A stretch of DNA of 64,000 nt from Elusimicrobiaceae bacterium. GTDB lineage: Bacteria > Elusimicrobiota > Elusimicrobia > Elusimicrobiales > Elusimicrobiaceae. The DNA lies in NCBI GenBank assembly GCA_016283355.1, contig JAEEMS010000018.1, forward strand, positions 1 to 64,000, in the 5' to 3' direction. The notes below the pieces were generated by a model. It did no database searches. It saw nothing but the letters and a program-made list of their open reading frames with translations, and was not told the origin of the DNA. The position numbers and the translations under genes are program-made. Shown here piece by piece: positions 9,787 to 18,172 of this stretch. Every line of letters starts with the position of its first letter. Positions within the stretch are counted from its first letter, which is position 1.

Positions 9787-10522
9787 GTTATCTCGTTTTC
9801 TTATATCTGCCGGCCGGTGGGTGGCTCATTTCTTTTTTCCGCGGGTTTGTTTCGCGTGTAATACGGATTTGCCCAGTCAAGAAACCGCCCTGCTGTGCTC
9901 CTCCTGTCAGGCCCAATTGTTAACTCCGGGCCCGCTGATTTGCCAACGGTGCGGCGTGGTCCTCCCGTCGGGAGGGGCGCATTGTTTTGCGTGCCGCGGC
10001 AGCAAAGAACAGAAATATAAGTGTAAAGTTATCCGTTCTTCGTTTGTGTTTAATACTTCTTCGCGTGCTTTGGTGCATGCGCTGAAGTATAAAGGGGCCG
10101 ACTATGTGGCCAACTACATGGGGCACTTGATGGCCCAACGGTATTCGTATTTACCGGAATTAGCCGGGGCGGAAGTCGTTATCCCTGTTCCTCTTTATCC
10201 CTCCCGTACCCGAAAACGCGGCTATAATCAAAGTGAACTATTGGCCCGTGCTTTTGCCAAAGAAATACCGCTCTCATGTAATACTACTTGTCTGGTTCGC
10301 ACACGTGATACGCAAAGCCAAACTAAATTAGACCGCAAAGGACGGCTTGAAAATATGACAGGCGCTTTTGCGTGTGTGCGGCCGGAAGACGTACATAATA
10401 AAATCGTTCTGCTGATAGATGATGTGGCTACTACCGGTGCAACGTTAGAAGGGTGCGCTATTGCGTTACGTCAAGCCGGAGCCAAACGGGTGATGGCTTA
10501 TACATTCGCGCGGGAAAATTAA
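9767..10522 (+). CDS. comF: ComF family phosphoribosyltransferase-like protein
   Basis: A 251-residue ComF/GntX-type protein, associated with DNA uptake in competent bacteria. The N-terminal four-Cys zinc-finger region (CFAC, CSSC, CQRC, CFAC) is followed by a PRTase fold with VIPVPLYPSRTRKRGYNQ, then the PRPP loop LLIDDVATTGATLEG near residue 215. I chose the ATG at 9767, overlapping the end of the upstream gene by 20 nt, because it leaves a normal N-terminus; an in-frame ATG at 9719 would add 16 residues. It converges with the RadC gene and overlaps its stop by 4 nt. Confidence 0.85.
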   Translation: MLPSNSKLSRFLISAGRWVAHFFFPRVCFACNTDLPSQETALLCSSCQAQLLTPGPLICQRCGVVLPSGGAHCFACRGSKEQKYKCKVIRSSFVFNTSSRALVHALKYKGADYVANYMGHLMAQRYSYLPELAGAEVVIPVPLYPSRTRKRGYNQSELLARAFAKEIPLSCNTTCLVRTRDTQSQTKLDRKGRLENMTGAFACVRPEDVHNKIVLLIDDVATTGATLEGCAIALRQAGAKRVMAYTFAREN

Positions 10523-11205
10523 CATTTACCGTGTTGGCGCATGCTGTAATAAGTATTTTTTCCAATAATAATGTGGTCGTGAACTGCGATGTTGAACAGC
10601 CGTGCGGCTGCGATGGTTTGCTGGGTAAATTCCAAATCTTGCTCGGAAGGGGCGGCATCTCCGGAAGGATGATTGTGTACCAGGATAATGGCAGATGCTT
10701 TTGCGGTTAACGCACTTTCCACAATTTTACGAGGAGAAACAACCACACGGTCAATTAATCCGGAAGACAAGGTTTGTGTGCCGATAATTGTGTTGCGTAC
10801 GGAAAGAAAAATAATTTCTACACATTCTTCTTGTTTGCCAGCCAGAGACGCTTTGCAGTAATCAATAATTTGTTGCGGGGAGCGTACTTCGATATTTTTG
10901 CGGACCGTTCCGAATGAGTAACGCTTGAAAAGGGCGCGAATCAGTTTTAGAAAATAAACGGAATTTTCCCCTATGCCGGGCACTTCCGCTAATTGTTGGG
11001 GTGAGGCATCTAATACTGCCGATAAAGAGCGGAATTTTTTAAGCAATGCCCACGCCAAGGGCTTGGTGTCTTTACGGGGGATAATATAGGTTAGCAATAA
11101 CTCCAGAACCTCGTGATCCAAAAACGGCTCCAAACCGGAGGTAATAAACTTCTCGCGCAACCGTTTGCGGTGTCCTTCATGCGAAACTGTTTTCTTTTGA
11201 GTCAT
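10519..11205 (-). CDS. radC: RadC family protein (JAB/MPN domain)
   Basis: A 228-residue RadC-type protein. The N-terminal part holds helix-hairpin-helix-like sequence (LAEVPGIGENS, about 75-85). The C-terminal JAB/MPN domain has the metal motif HNHPSGDAAPSEQD near 175, with His, His and Asp ligands intact. RadC was named for DNA repair, but its biochemical role is unsettled. AAGGA precedes the ATG. The gene stands alone, and its 3' end overlaps comF. Confidence 0.92.
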   Translation of the reverse strand: MTQKKTVSHEGHRKRLREKFITSGLEPFLDHEVLELLLTYIIPRKDTKPLAWALLKKFRSLSAVLDASPQQLAEVPGIGENSVYFLKLIRALFKRYSFGTVRKNIEVRSPQQIIDYCKASLAGKQEECVEIIFLSVRNTIIGTQTLSSGLIDRVVVSPRKIVESALTAKASAIILVHNHPSGDAAPSEQDLEFTQQTIAAARLFNIAVHDHIIIGKNTYYSMRQHGKC

Positions 11206-11311
11206 AAGTCCTTTTTGCCGTTCCCTGCTGTTGGTTTGGATATGGTCTAATTGTCTCTATTATACCGTTTTTAATGGTACAATAGGTATATATTTCAGTA
11301 AGAGGTCTATT

Positions 11312-12643
11312 ATGAAAAAAATTGTAGTAATTGGCGGTGGTCCGGGCGGTTATCCGGCGGCATTGAAAGCTGCTGCCCTGGGAGCGCACGTTACATTGGT
11401 GGAAAAAGGAAAGTTAGGCGGTGTATGTTTAAACTGCGGTTGTATTCCTTCCAAATCTTTTTTATATCAAGCCCATCGTTATCAAACGGCGTGTGCGGAA
11501 GGTTTTACCGGTACACCCGATTTTGAAAAAATAAAAAAAGCCCAGCAAAATACTACTCAAAAATTATCACAAGGAATTTCTTTCTTACTGAAAAAAGCCG
11601 GGGTTACCGTTATAACAGGAGAAGGGCGATTAACGGATGAACATACGGTAGCGGTTCGTTTGCCTTCGGGTGAAATGCAAACATTATCGGCGGATGGAAT
11701 CATTTTAGCAACCGGGTCTGAAGCGTTTTTGCCTTCCCCGCTGGATGCGTGGAAAGGACAGATCTACGATAATTCCAATTTTTTCACGATGCCCACGCTA
11801 CCCCGCACATTGGCTATCGTGGGAGGGGGAGTCATCGGTTGTGAAATGGCCGATTGTATGAACGCCCTGGGGGTGGAAGTACATCTTATCGAATTGCAAG
11901 CACGCATTTTGCCACAGGAAGATGAAAACGCTTCGCGTACATTAACACAGGTATTTACTAAACGCGGTGTACACCTTCATACCGGGGTAAGTGTGCGTGA
12001 AATTGCACGCCAAGACGGCTGCTTTGCTTTGACGATTTCTGACGGAACAAAACGAACCGTGGATGCGGTATTGGCCGCCATCGGGCGCGTTCCCAACACA
12101 TCCGGTTTAGGGTTGGAAACAATCGGTGTTACATCCACGCGCCACGGGGTGCAAGTGAATCCGCACACCTTACAACTAAAGAACAACATTTATGCGGTAG
12201 GAGATGTGAACGGACTTTGTCCGTTGGCGCATGCCGCAACGCGCCAGGGGCAAGTAGCCGCCACTAACGTATGCGGGGTGCCCGCACAATATCATAATGA
12301 ACGCGTGCCGCGTGCCATTTATACCACACCGGAAATTGCTTCCGTGGGGTTTACGCGCGCGCAACTCCAAGAACAGCAAATTCCTTTTAAAAGTCACAAA
12401 TCGTTTTTACTCGGTAACGGTCGCGCCGCAGCGCAAGACCAAACGACCGGATTTTTTGAAATTTTCAGCCACACCCAAACGGAAGAAGTGTTGGGTGGTA
12501 TTTTGGTAGGGGCGCAAGCCACCGAATTGGTGCACGTATTAAGCACCGCATTGTGTGCAAAAATGACGCGCACGCAACTAGCGGAAGTGGTTTTTGCGCA
12601 TCCCACGTTAGCCGAAAGTATCGGCGAGGCAATCACAAAATGA
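11312..12643 (+). CDS. lpdA: Dihydrolipoamide dehydrogenase-type flavoprotein
   Basis: A 443-residue pyridine-nucleotide disulfide oxidoreductase. The FAD dinucleotide fold GGGPGGYPAA begins at residue 7, the redox disulfide region is CLNCGCIPSK near 40, the NAD fold GGGVIGCEMAD is near 170, the second FAD motif is AVGDVNGLCPLAH, and the C-terminal active-site HPTLAES supplies His and Glu. It should oxidise dihydrolipoamide with NAD+ for a 2-oxoacid dehydrogenase or glycine cleavage system; neither is nearby. An additional Cys lies between the two redox Cys. The start at 11312 has AGAGG upstream and gives the canonical N-terminus; a longer frame reaches back to 11231. The stop overlaps trmJ by ATGA. 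Confidence 0.88.
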   Translation: MKKIVVIGGGPGGYPAALKAAALGAHVTLVEKGKLGGVCLNCGCIPSKSFLYQAHRYQTACAEGFTGTPDFEKIKKAQQNTTQKLSQGISFLLKKAGVTVITGEGRLTDEHTVAVRLPSGEMQTLSADGIILATGSEAFLPSPLDAWKGQIYDNSNFFTMPTLPRTLAIVGGGVIGCEMADCMNALGVEVHLIELQARILPQEDENASRTLTQVFTKRGVHLHTGVSVREIARQDGCFALTISDGTKRTVDAVLAAIGRVPNTSGLGLETIGVTSTRHGVQVNPHTLQLKNNIYAVGDVNGLCPLAHAATRQGQVAATNVCGVPAQYHNERVPRAIYTTPEIASVGFTRAQLQEQQIPFKSHKSFLLGNGRAAAQDQTTGFFEIFSHTQTEEVLGGILVGAQATELVHVLSTALCAKMTRTQLAEVVFAHPTLAESIGEAITK

Positions 12644-13347
12644 GCAATTTTTGCGTTGTACTCGTTCGCCCGCGTGACCCCAATAACATAGGGGCCTGTG
12701 CACGTGCGATGGCTAATTTCGGCCTTGCGGATTTGCGCGTAGTGGAGCCGTTTGCCCCCGTTTGGCGTGAGGCAACCAGCGCCGTAGGTGCCGGTGACAT
12801 TATGAAAAATGCCCGGCAACTGGACAGTTTGGATGAAGCATTGCACGACACTACGTTTTCATTAGCGGCCACGGCACTACGTAACCGCGGGGTGGTACAA
12901 GAAGTTATCACACTTCCTCACTTAAATGAACGTCTTAAGAAATTGCCTACCCAAAAAGTAGCCCTCGTATTTGGTAACGAAAAAACAGGCCTTAGTAATG
13001 AAGACATCGAGCGTTGTGACGCTATTTTGAATATTCCCACGGTGGCAAAACAACCCTCTATCAATTTGGCGCAAGCCGTTATTTTGACGTGTTACGAACT
13101 TTCACGCCAAAGCAATTTTACGCCCTTGCGTACCGTACACATGCCCGATGACCAACCTACGGATGCACAGCGGGAGATGTTTTTAACGTCGGTAGAGAAA
13201 CTTTGCGAAAAAACCGATTTACGCAATGATTTATCTTTAACGCAACGCAAAGCATTTTTGCGCCACGCGTGTGCGCGCCAGCCGCTTTCCGCAGTACAAT
13301 TGTTTTTCTTAAAAACGTTGGTGGACCGCTTAAACCAACGGCTGTAA
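12640..13347 (+). CDS. trmJ: TrmJ-like tRNA/rRNA methyltransferase (SPOUT/TrmH family)
   Basis: A 235-residue SpoU/TrmH-family S-adenosylmethionine methyltransferase. It has the motif-1 region VRPRDPNNIGACARAMANF (8-26), motif 2 VALVFGNEKTGLS near 110 and motif 3 IPTVAKQPSINLAQAV near 140, the knot-forming SAM site. The closest architecture is TrmJ, which 2'-O-methylates tRNA position 32; the C-terminal extension of about 80 residues fits that. It begins inside the lpdA stop (ATGA), so translation is probably coupled although the functions look unrelated. Confidence 0.85.
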   Translation: MSNFCVVLVRPRDPNNIGACARAMANFGLADLRVVEPFAPVWREATSAVGAGDIMKNARQLDSLDEALHDTTFSLAATALRNRGVVQEVITLPHLNERLKKLPTQKVALVFGNEKTGLSNEDIERCDAILNIPTVAKQPSINLAQAVILTCYELSRQSNFTPLRTVHMPDDQPTDAQREMFLTSVEKLCEKTDLRNDLSLTQRKAFLRHACARQPLSAVQLFFLKTLVDRLNQRL

Positions 13348-13367
13348 ATTATAAATTAATTTGAAAT

Positions 13368-13401
13368 AAAAACCGCCCTCTGCACTTTTAACAGAGGGCG
13401 G
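13368..13401 (-). terminator. Terminator of the 351-residue secreted protein gene
   Basis: Ten-bp stem CCGCCCTCTG / CAGAGGGCGG (13373-13382 and 13392-13401). Read on the minus strand it is followed by a T-run, so it best serves the leftward gene ending at 13431; it may also slow transcripts leaving trmJ. Confidence 0.8.
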
Positions 13402-13430
13402 AATTATCAGTTCATTCGTTAGGTTAAGAT

Positions 13431-14486
13431 TTATTTCTTTTTTGTCTGTTGCAATTTTTGTTTCGTTTTTTGGGTGGCTACTTTGGCAGAGTTACCATAA
13501 TAACCGTAATTTTTGGCATTTAGGAGTATTTTGCCACAATCTAGGTCGAGTGGTTTGGGCGAGTGAGTAAAGCGCGCGTTCTCTTTGCGTTGTTTATCCC
13601 ACGCTTTGCAGTCTTTGTATACAGATTTAACTGCATCCCGAATTTTCCTTGCTTCTTTTGCCGGAACGTTTGCATTAGGAGAAATCGGCGTTATGGCAAA
13701 ATTTTTCCAAAATTTAGTACTCATAAGCCAATCCATTTTTAGAGTGGGGTTTCCGCTGAAATCATAAAGCATCATAGCGCTAAAAAGATTCCATTTAACT
13801 TGGTAGAAAGTGGCTTTGTCGTTATAAACTTTAGTGGCTTCTTCCCACCATTGTGGCATTCTCATTTTGCCCCAGTCGTGCATCTGCCGGGCAACCGTTT
13901 CAAGAAATCTATCGGGCCATATATCGTTTTTCTCGGGGACTATATTGGGTAAAACGGCTTTGAGTACAAAAGCGGTCATGGCGTAAGATTCATACTGATA
14001 TGTTGCCCACTCTTTTAATTGCCGCCCTGCCCAAGTGTACCTATAGTTTTCGTAGAACTTTTGCATTTTATTGTAGTCCATATACTTGGAATTTTTCTTT
14101 AAGGCAAAATACTTTGTTGCCGCCGATCTAAAAGCTCCTATAGGGTCAACCGTGGCAACCGGAACACCTGGTTTATAGTGCCCAGGATCCAAAACGGATT
14201 CTGTTTCAATTGTATATGGTTCCAATGGGTCAAAGGAAGTTCGACATACAGTAGGGAGCTGATTCTCTTTGTACGTTTTCTTCAAACTGTTACAGTCCGG
14301 GATGGCTGCAAACACCTTTTCCATGTCTTTTGCTTTCTCTTGATTTAAATAGGAGAGCATTTGGTCTACAAGTTTTTTTTGCGCTTTTTGAGATGGCTGA
14401 TGGTCCGTCCACCACATACCCGCAAAAAGTGGCGTGACAGCACACAAGGCAACGGCGCAAATTGCTAATTTTTTCATGTTTTTCAT
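13431..14486 (-). CDS. Unknown secreted protein, 351 residues
   Basis: I do not recognise this family. Residues 1-22 form a clear signal peptide ending LFA before GMWW. The mature part is rich in Lys, Trp and Tyr and appears mainly helical; four Cys (around 46, 63, 293 and 317) could make two disulfides in the periplasm or outside. The C-terminus is a basic tail (KTKQKLQQTKKK). No catalytic motif is visible. AAGGAGG lies 4 nt before the chosen ATG; a second Met is 3 codons downstream. It is a single-gene unit with its own terminator, an operator-like palindrome over its candidate promoter and a strong hairpin in its leader. Confidence 0.75.
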   Translation of the reverse strand: MKNMKKLAICAVALCAVTPLFAGMWWTDHQPSQKAQKKLVDQMLSYLNQEKAKDMEKVFAAIPDCNSLKKTYKENQLPTVCRTSFDPLEPYTIETESVLDPGHYKPGVPVATVDPIGAFRSAATKYFALKKNSKYMDYNKMQKFYENYRYTWAGRQLKEWATYQYESYAMTAFVLKAVLPNIVPEKNDIWPDRFLETVARQMHDWGKMRMPQWWEEATKVYNDKATFYQVKWNLFSAMMLYDFSGNPTLKMDWLMSTKFWKNFAITPISPNANVPAKEARKIRDAVKSVYKDCKAWDKQRKENARFTHSPKPLDLDCGKILLNAKNYGYYGNSAKVATQKTKQKLQQTKKK

Positions 14487-14506
14487 ACTTCCTCCTTGTT
14501 TTTCGG

Positions 14507-14535
14507 ACCCTGTGTTATACGTTTAACAACAGGGT
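14507..14535 (-). promoter_or_regulatory. Leader hairpin upstream of the 351-residue secreted protein
   Basis: Arms ACCCTG+TGTTA and TAACA+CAGGGT make an 11-bp stem with one bulged base and a 6-nt loop. It ends about 20 nt before the start codon, just ahead of AAGGAGG, so it lies in the 5' leader of the minus-strand mRNA. Confidence 0.6.
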
Positions 14536-14565
14536 ACCTCGTCGTCCTCATGATGAGATACTCTT

Positions 14566-14594
14566 ATTGTAATTGTTGCTTAAAACAATTACAA
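14566..14594 (-). promoter_or_regulatory. Candidate promoter with overlapping 24-bp palindrome
   Basis: On the minus strand TTGTAA (14594-14589) and TACAAT (14571-14566) are separated by exactly 17 bp. A perfect palindrome, GTAATTGTT-6 nt-AACAATTAC (14569-14592), covers the whole spacer and touches both boxes. That geometry fits a repressor operator; the protein that would bind is not identifiable here. Confidence 0.5.
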
Positions 14595-14758
14595 AGGAAA
14601 CAAGACCCAAATGAAAAGGTATTTTGGACCTAGGGGAAAAATAGGCCTTATTGGTCCTTCCCGTTAATTGAATTCAGATACTGCTGTATCCGGCACATTC
14701 GGTTTGGAGGGCCTGCAGGCCTTTTTTGTGGGCGCCGGATTAACTGCCCCAAATACCG
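14595..14758. other. Intergenic remainder with inverted repeat and weak terminator-like hairpin
   Basis: The space between the secreted-protein gene and buk is 313 bases. Apart from the promoter and hairpin listed separately, it holds an inverted repeat GGACC...GGTCC (14626-14657) containing the minus-strand decamer TAGGTCCAAA, and a short hairpin AGGGCC-TGCA-GGCCTT followed by T's (14708-14727). No open reading frame with a credible start is present. The hairpin plus T-run reads as a plus-strand terminator although no plus-strand gene precedes it. Confidence 0.45.
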
Positions 14759-14764
14759 TATAAT
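14759..14764 (+). promoter_or_regulatory. Candidate -10 box of the buk-ptb operon
   Basis: TATAAT 35 nt before the buk ATG, leaving a short leader that carries the GGGGGAG ribosome-binding site. No good -35 was identified at 16-18 bp. Confidence 0.5.
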
Positions 14765-14799
14765 TTTGTTAAAATATAAAAAGACAAACAGGGGGAGTG

Positions 14800-15909
14800 A
14801 TGGCATACAATATTCTTGTCATTAATCCGGGGTCTACTTCGGACGATATCGGCTACTACCGCGGCAATAAAGTCGTGTTCGAAGTGACGGTTCGCTATTC
14901 TATACTTGACTTGGAACCCTATGAAGGCAAAAACGTAACCGACCAACTTCCGCTGCGCCGCAAACTCATCTTAGATTATTTGTTGGACCACAACGTACCG
15001 CTCAAAGAAATTGATGCGGTTATCGGCCGTGGTGGGTTGTTGCACGCTCTGGAGGGGGGGGTGTACGCTGTCAATGAGCCGATGATTAAAGATTTAACAT
15101 GTGGGAAATACGGCAGTCATGCCAGTAATTTAGGCGGTATTTTGGCACGTGATATTGCCAAATATGCCGGTTGCCCCAGTTTTATTGCCAATCCTGTTAT
15201 CGTGGACGAATTAGAGCCGGTGGCCCGTTATTCGGGTATGCCGGAAAATCCGCGTATTTCCATTTTCCATGCACTCAGTCAAAAACGTGTGGCGCGTTTA
15301 ATTGCCGGGAAACGCGGCAAAACGTACGAAGAAGTCAACTGTGTGGTTTGCCACGGAGGCGGGGGTGTTTCCGTCGGCGCGCACCGCAAAGGGCGCGTAA
15401 TTGACGTGACGAACGGTTTTGAAGGGGATGGCCCCATGACGCCCCAGCGCAGCGGTTCCACTCCCGGTTCCAAATTGGTGCAAATGTGTTTTTCGGGCCA
15501 ATATACGGAGCGGGACATCCGTTTTAAAATGCGCGGTAAAGGCGGATTAGTGGCCTATACCGGTACTTCCGATGTGAAAGAATTGGAAGAATTTATCGCT
15601 AAGGGGAAGAAACGCCCCGGCAGTTTGATTACCTGCTCCCGCACACAAGCCAAATTGGCGCTTGAAGCGCTGATTTACCAGTTGTCCAAAGCCATCGGTG
15701 AAATGGCCGTGGTGTTGGAAGGGAAAGTAGATTTTATTGCGCTTACGGGAGGGCTGATGCACAGCCAATATATCCCGCAGCGCATTAGCGAATATGTGGG
15801 TTGGATTGCGCCGCTGTATGTCTTCCCGGGCAGCGAAGAGAAAGATGCCCTGCGCGAAGCGGCACGGCGCGCGCTTGAAAACCCAAAAATTATAAAACAG
15901 TATAATTAA
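14800..15909 (+). CDS. buk: Butyrate kinase
   Basis: A 369-residue acetokinase-family enzyme that transfers phosphate from butyryl phosphate (or branched acyl phosphates) to ADP. The N-terminal phosphate loop VINPGSTS (6-13), the central VCHGGGGVSVGAH near 185, and GDGPMTPQRSGSTPGS near 210 are characteristic of Buk rather than AckA. The ATG at 14800 is preferred over the in-frame GTG three bases earlier because GGGGGAG would be too close to the GTG. It is followed after 21 nt by ptb. Branched-chain acyl specificity cannot be excluded. Confidence 0.92.
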   Translation: MAYNILVINPGSTSDDIGYYRGNKVVFEVTVRYSILDLEPYEGKNVTDQLPLRRKLILDYLLDHNVPLKEIDAVIGRGGLLHALEGGVYAVNEPMIKDLTCGKYGSHASNLGGILARDIAKYAGCPSFIANPVIVDELEPVARYSGMPENPRISIFHALSQKRVARLIAGKRGKTYEEVNCVVCHGGGGVSVGAHRKGRVIDVTNGFEGDGPMTPQRSGSTPGSKLVQMCFSGQYTERDIRFKMRGKGGLVAYTGTSDVKELEEFIAKGKKRPGSLITCSRTQAKLALEALIYQLSKAIGEMAVVLEGKVDFIALTGGLMHSQYIPQRISEYVGWIAPLYVFPGSEEKDALREAARRALENPKIIKQYN

Positions 15910-15930
15910 TTCTAACGGAGTGAGGTGTAT

Positions 15931-16848
15931 ATGAAATTCAAAAGTTTTGCGGATTTGATTAACCAAGTAAAAGGAAAATCCAACCGCGTCGTTGTACCGG
16001 GGGCCAACAATAAAGAAGCCCTTACCGCCATTAAAATGGCCGATGAAAACGGTCTTATTTCGCATGGTATTTTGATTGGGCCGTTAGCGTTGGTAAAACA
16101 AACGGTAAAAGAAGTGGGACTGGACGAAAGCAAATTCGAATTTATTGATTGCGAAGATGTCCCCACGATGTGCAAATTGGCCGTGGACCAAATCTTGGCC
16201 GGTAAAGGCGATTTCTTAATCAAAGGGCTCGTAGATACCAAATACTACATGAAAGCTATTTTAAACAAAGAGGCCCACTTGGTGCCGGAAGGAGCGCTTT
16301 TATCCCATTTTGTGTTGTTCAGCACGCCCAAGTACAAAAAACCGTTTGCCGTTACGGATTCGGCAGTTGTAATCGCACCGACTTTGGAACAAAAAGTAAA
16401 AATCATCAACAATGCTGTTTCTACCATGCACAAATTAGGGTTAGCTAATCCGAAAGTCGCATGTGTGTGCCCGGTAGAAAAGGTGAATGAAAAAATCCCC
16501 AGCACCGTAGATGCAGCGGCGCTTGAGCAAATGAATAAAGAAGGGAAAATTACAGGTTGCGCCGTGGAAGGGCCGTATGATTTCTATATTTCCATGAGCG
16601 AGGAGCGCGCCAAAGAAAAGGGGATTACCGGTAAAGTGGTGGCCGGAGATGCCGACATTTTGATGTTGCCGGATTTGGACGCGGGGAACCCGCTTTACAA
16701 AGCATTGGCCTTCTTCGGGGACCACATGGAAGCGGCGGCTGTACTTGTAGGGCCGAAAATCCCTGTTATCTTGCCTTCCCGCGCCGATGACCCGAAAGTA
16801 AAACTCAACGCCATTGCGTTGTGCTCTTTTTTAAAAGATCAGAAATAG
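15931..16848 (+). CDS. ptb: Phosphate butyryltransferase
   Basis: A 305-residue phosphate acetyl/butyryl transferase. It converts butyryl-CoA plus phosphate into butyryl phosphate, which Buk then uses for ATP formation. Features of the family include VVVPGANNKEAL near 22, DFLIKGLVDTKYYMKAIL near 95, the VTDSAVVIAPTLEQK segment and the C-terminal ADILMLPDLDAGN and VILPSRAD. The order buk-ptb is reversed from the usual clostridial ptb-buk. The start ATG at 15931 is preceded by GGAG/GAGG; an in-frame GTG sits 6 nt upstream. Confidence 0.92.
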   Translation: MKFKSFADLINQVKGKSNRVVVPGANNKEALTAIKMADENGLISHGILIGPLALVKQTVKEVGLDESKFEFIDCEDVPTMCKLAVDQILAGKGDFLIKGLVDTKYYMKAILNKEAHLVPEGALLSHFVLFSTPKYKKPFAVTDSAVVIAPTLEQKVKIINNAVSTMHKLGLANPKVACVCPVEKVNEKIPSTVDAAALEQMNKEGKITGCAVEGPYDFYISMSEERAKEKGITGKVVAGDADILMLPDLDAGNPLYKALAFFGDHMEAAAVLVGPKIPVILPSRADDPKVKLNAIALCSFLKDQK

Positions 16849-16854
16849 GAAATA

Positions 16855-16875
16855 GGGGGCGGGTTTCCCGCCCCC
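16855..16875 (+). terminator. GC-rich hairpin between ptb and the M23 peptidase gene
   Basis: A 9-bp stem GGGGGCGGG / CCCGCCCCC with a TTT loop. There is no T-run after it and the next start codon is 10 nt on, so it may be a weak terminator or an mRNA processing/stability element rather than a full stop. Confidence 0.5.
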
Positions 16876-16885
16876 CTTATGAGCT

Positions 16886-18172
16886 ATGAAAGAAAAACTG
16901 CTTGATTTTATCCGAAACCATTACCGTCATTGTCATGATGTTATTTTCTATGCTATTACACTGGCTATAATTGTAGTATGTGCGTATTTGGCCGTTCATA
17001 TTACGCAGCAAAACCGGGAAAAAGAACGTACATTTTTGATTGAACGCGAAATCCCGGCGGAAGAATTTTCTATTAAAGACAAACCGATTTATGTGGCTTT
17101 GCAGGAAGCCGGGCTTTCCGCCCAAGAAATAGTACAAATTGTGGGCAAATTATCTTCGGTAGTGGATACGCGCAAACTTCAACCGCAAGATACCTATACT
17201 CTTTCCGTAGAAGACCAACGATTTATTGTGTTGTTGTTGATGCAAGGGTTTAAACGTTATTATGTGGCCAATGTGGAAGATACTTTGGTGGCCGGCGTGA
17301 GCGAGGTGGAAATTAAAACACGTGTAAAAACGGCTGCCGGTACGGTACAGAATTCACTTTTTAACAGTATGCTCAAGGATGGGTTACAAAGTGGGTTGAT
17401 ACTGGATTTTACGGATGCTTTTTCGTGGACTATTGATTTTAATACAGATACTCGCAACGGCGATGCGTATACGGCATTGTGGGAAGAAAATTATACCCCA
17501 TCGGGGGAAATTGTCAGCCAGGATTTGTTGGCAGCTTCCTATACCAGCAATTTTGCCAACAGTACCACGTACTCGTTTTATTTTGAAGGGGAATTTTACG
17601 ACCAAAACGGAAAAATCAGTAGGAAAATGTTCCTAAAATCGCCAATCAGTTTCCGTAATTACCGCATTTCCTCGCATTTCTCTTACGGGCGATTACATCC
17701 TATTTTGAAAATTCGTCGTCCTCACTTGGGAATTGATTATGCTGCTCCGGCCGGGACACCGGTGCAATCCGTAGCGGACGGTCGAGTGGTATTTGCGGGG
17801 CGCAAAGGCGGGTTTGGCAATTTTGTGGAAATTAAGCATGCCAATAATTTTACCACGATGTACGGACACCTGAGCAAATACGGGAAAGGAATCAAAGCCG
17901 GGGTGCATGTGAAACAAGGCCAAACGGTGGGTTATGTGGGGGCCACGGGATTAGCCACGGGGCCGCATTTGGATTTCCGTATTAAAGAGGGAAACAAATT
18001 TTTAGATTTCCTGCGGATGCGCAACCGTAGTGCTGCTGTGCGTGATTTGACGGGGGACAAACGCAAAGAATTTGATGAATTAAAAGTGCTATACTTAAAG
18101 GAGTTGGAGGCAGCCAAACAGCAAGGGGGCAGGACGCTCCCGGATGCTACGGAGGAAACGCATGAAGCATAA
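16886..18172 (+). CDS. M23-family peptidoglycan endopeptidase, membrane-anchored
   Basis: A 428-residue MepM-like protein. A single N-terminal membrane helix (about 19-40) is followed by a periplasmic region of about 230 residues and a C-terminal M23/LytM domain. The first zinc motif HLGIDYAAP (H and D, near 285) and MYGHLSKYG are normal. The final motif, normally HxH, reads GPHLDFRI: the second His, a zinc ligand in LytM, is Asp. Asp could still bind metal, or the protein may be an activator rather than an enzyme. It begins the unit with the two AAA_28 genes and SEC-C gene; its stop overlaps the next gene. Confidence 0.85.
   Translation: MKEKLLDFIRNHYRHCHDVIFYAITLAIIVVCAYLAVHITQQNREKERTFLIEREIPAEEFSIKDKPIYVALQEAGLSAQEIVQIVGKLSSVVDTRKLQPQDTYTLSVEDQRFIVLLLMQGFKRYYVANVEDTLVAGVSEVEIKTRVKTAAGTVQNSLFNSMLKDGLQSGLILDFTDAFSWTIDFNTDTRNGDAYTALWEENYTPSGEIVSQDLLAASYTSNFANSTTYSFYFEGEFYDQNGKISRKMFLKSPISFRNYRISSHFSYGRLHPILKIRRPHLGIDYAAPAGTPVQSVADGRVVFAGRKGGFGNFVEIKHANNFTTMYGHLSKYGKGIKAGVHVKQGQTVGYVGATGLATGPHLDFRIKEGNKFLDFLRMRNRSAAVRDLTGDKRKEFDELKVLYLKELEAAKQQGGRTLPDATEETHEA

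Noticed and set aside
14601-14610. GGGTCTT or its complement near the leaders of four secreted-protein genes, considered as a shared operator
   Set aside because: The same 7-mer also occurs in lptF, metG, pilT, clpC, rpoD and dnaG coding sequence, which is what chance predicts in 64 kb. Only the longer TAGGTCCAAA element was kept.
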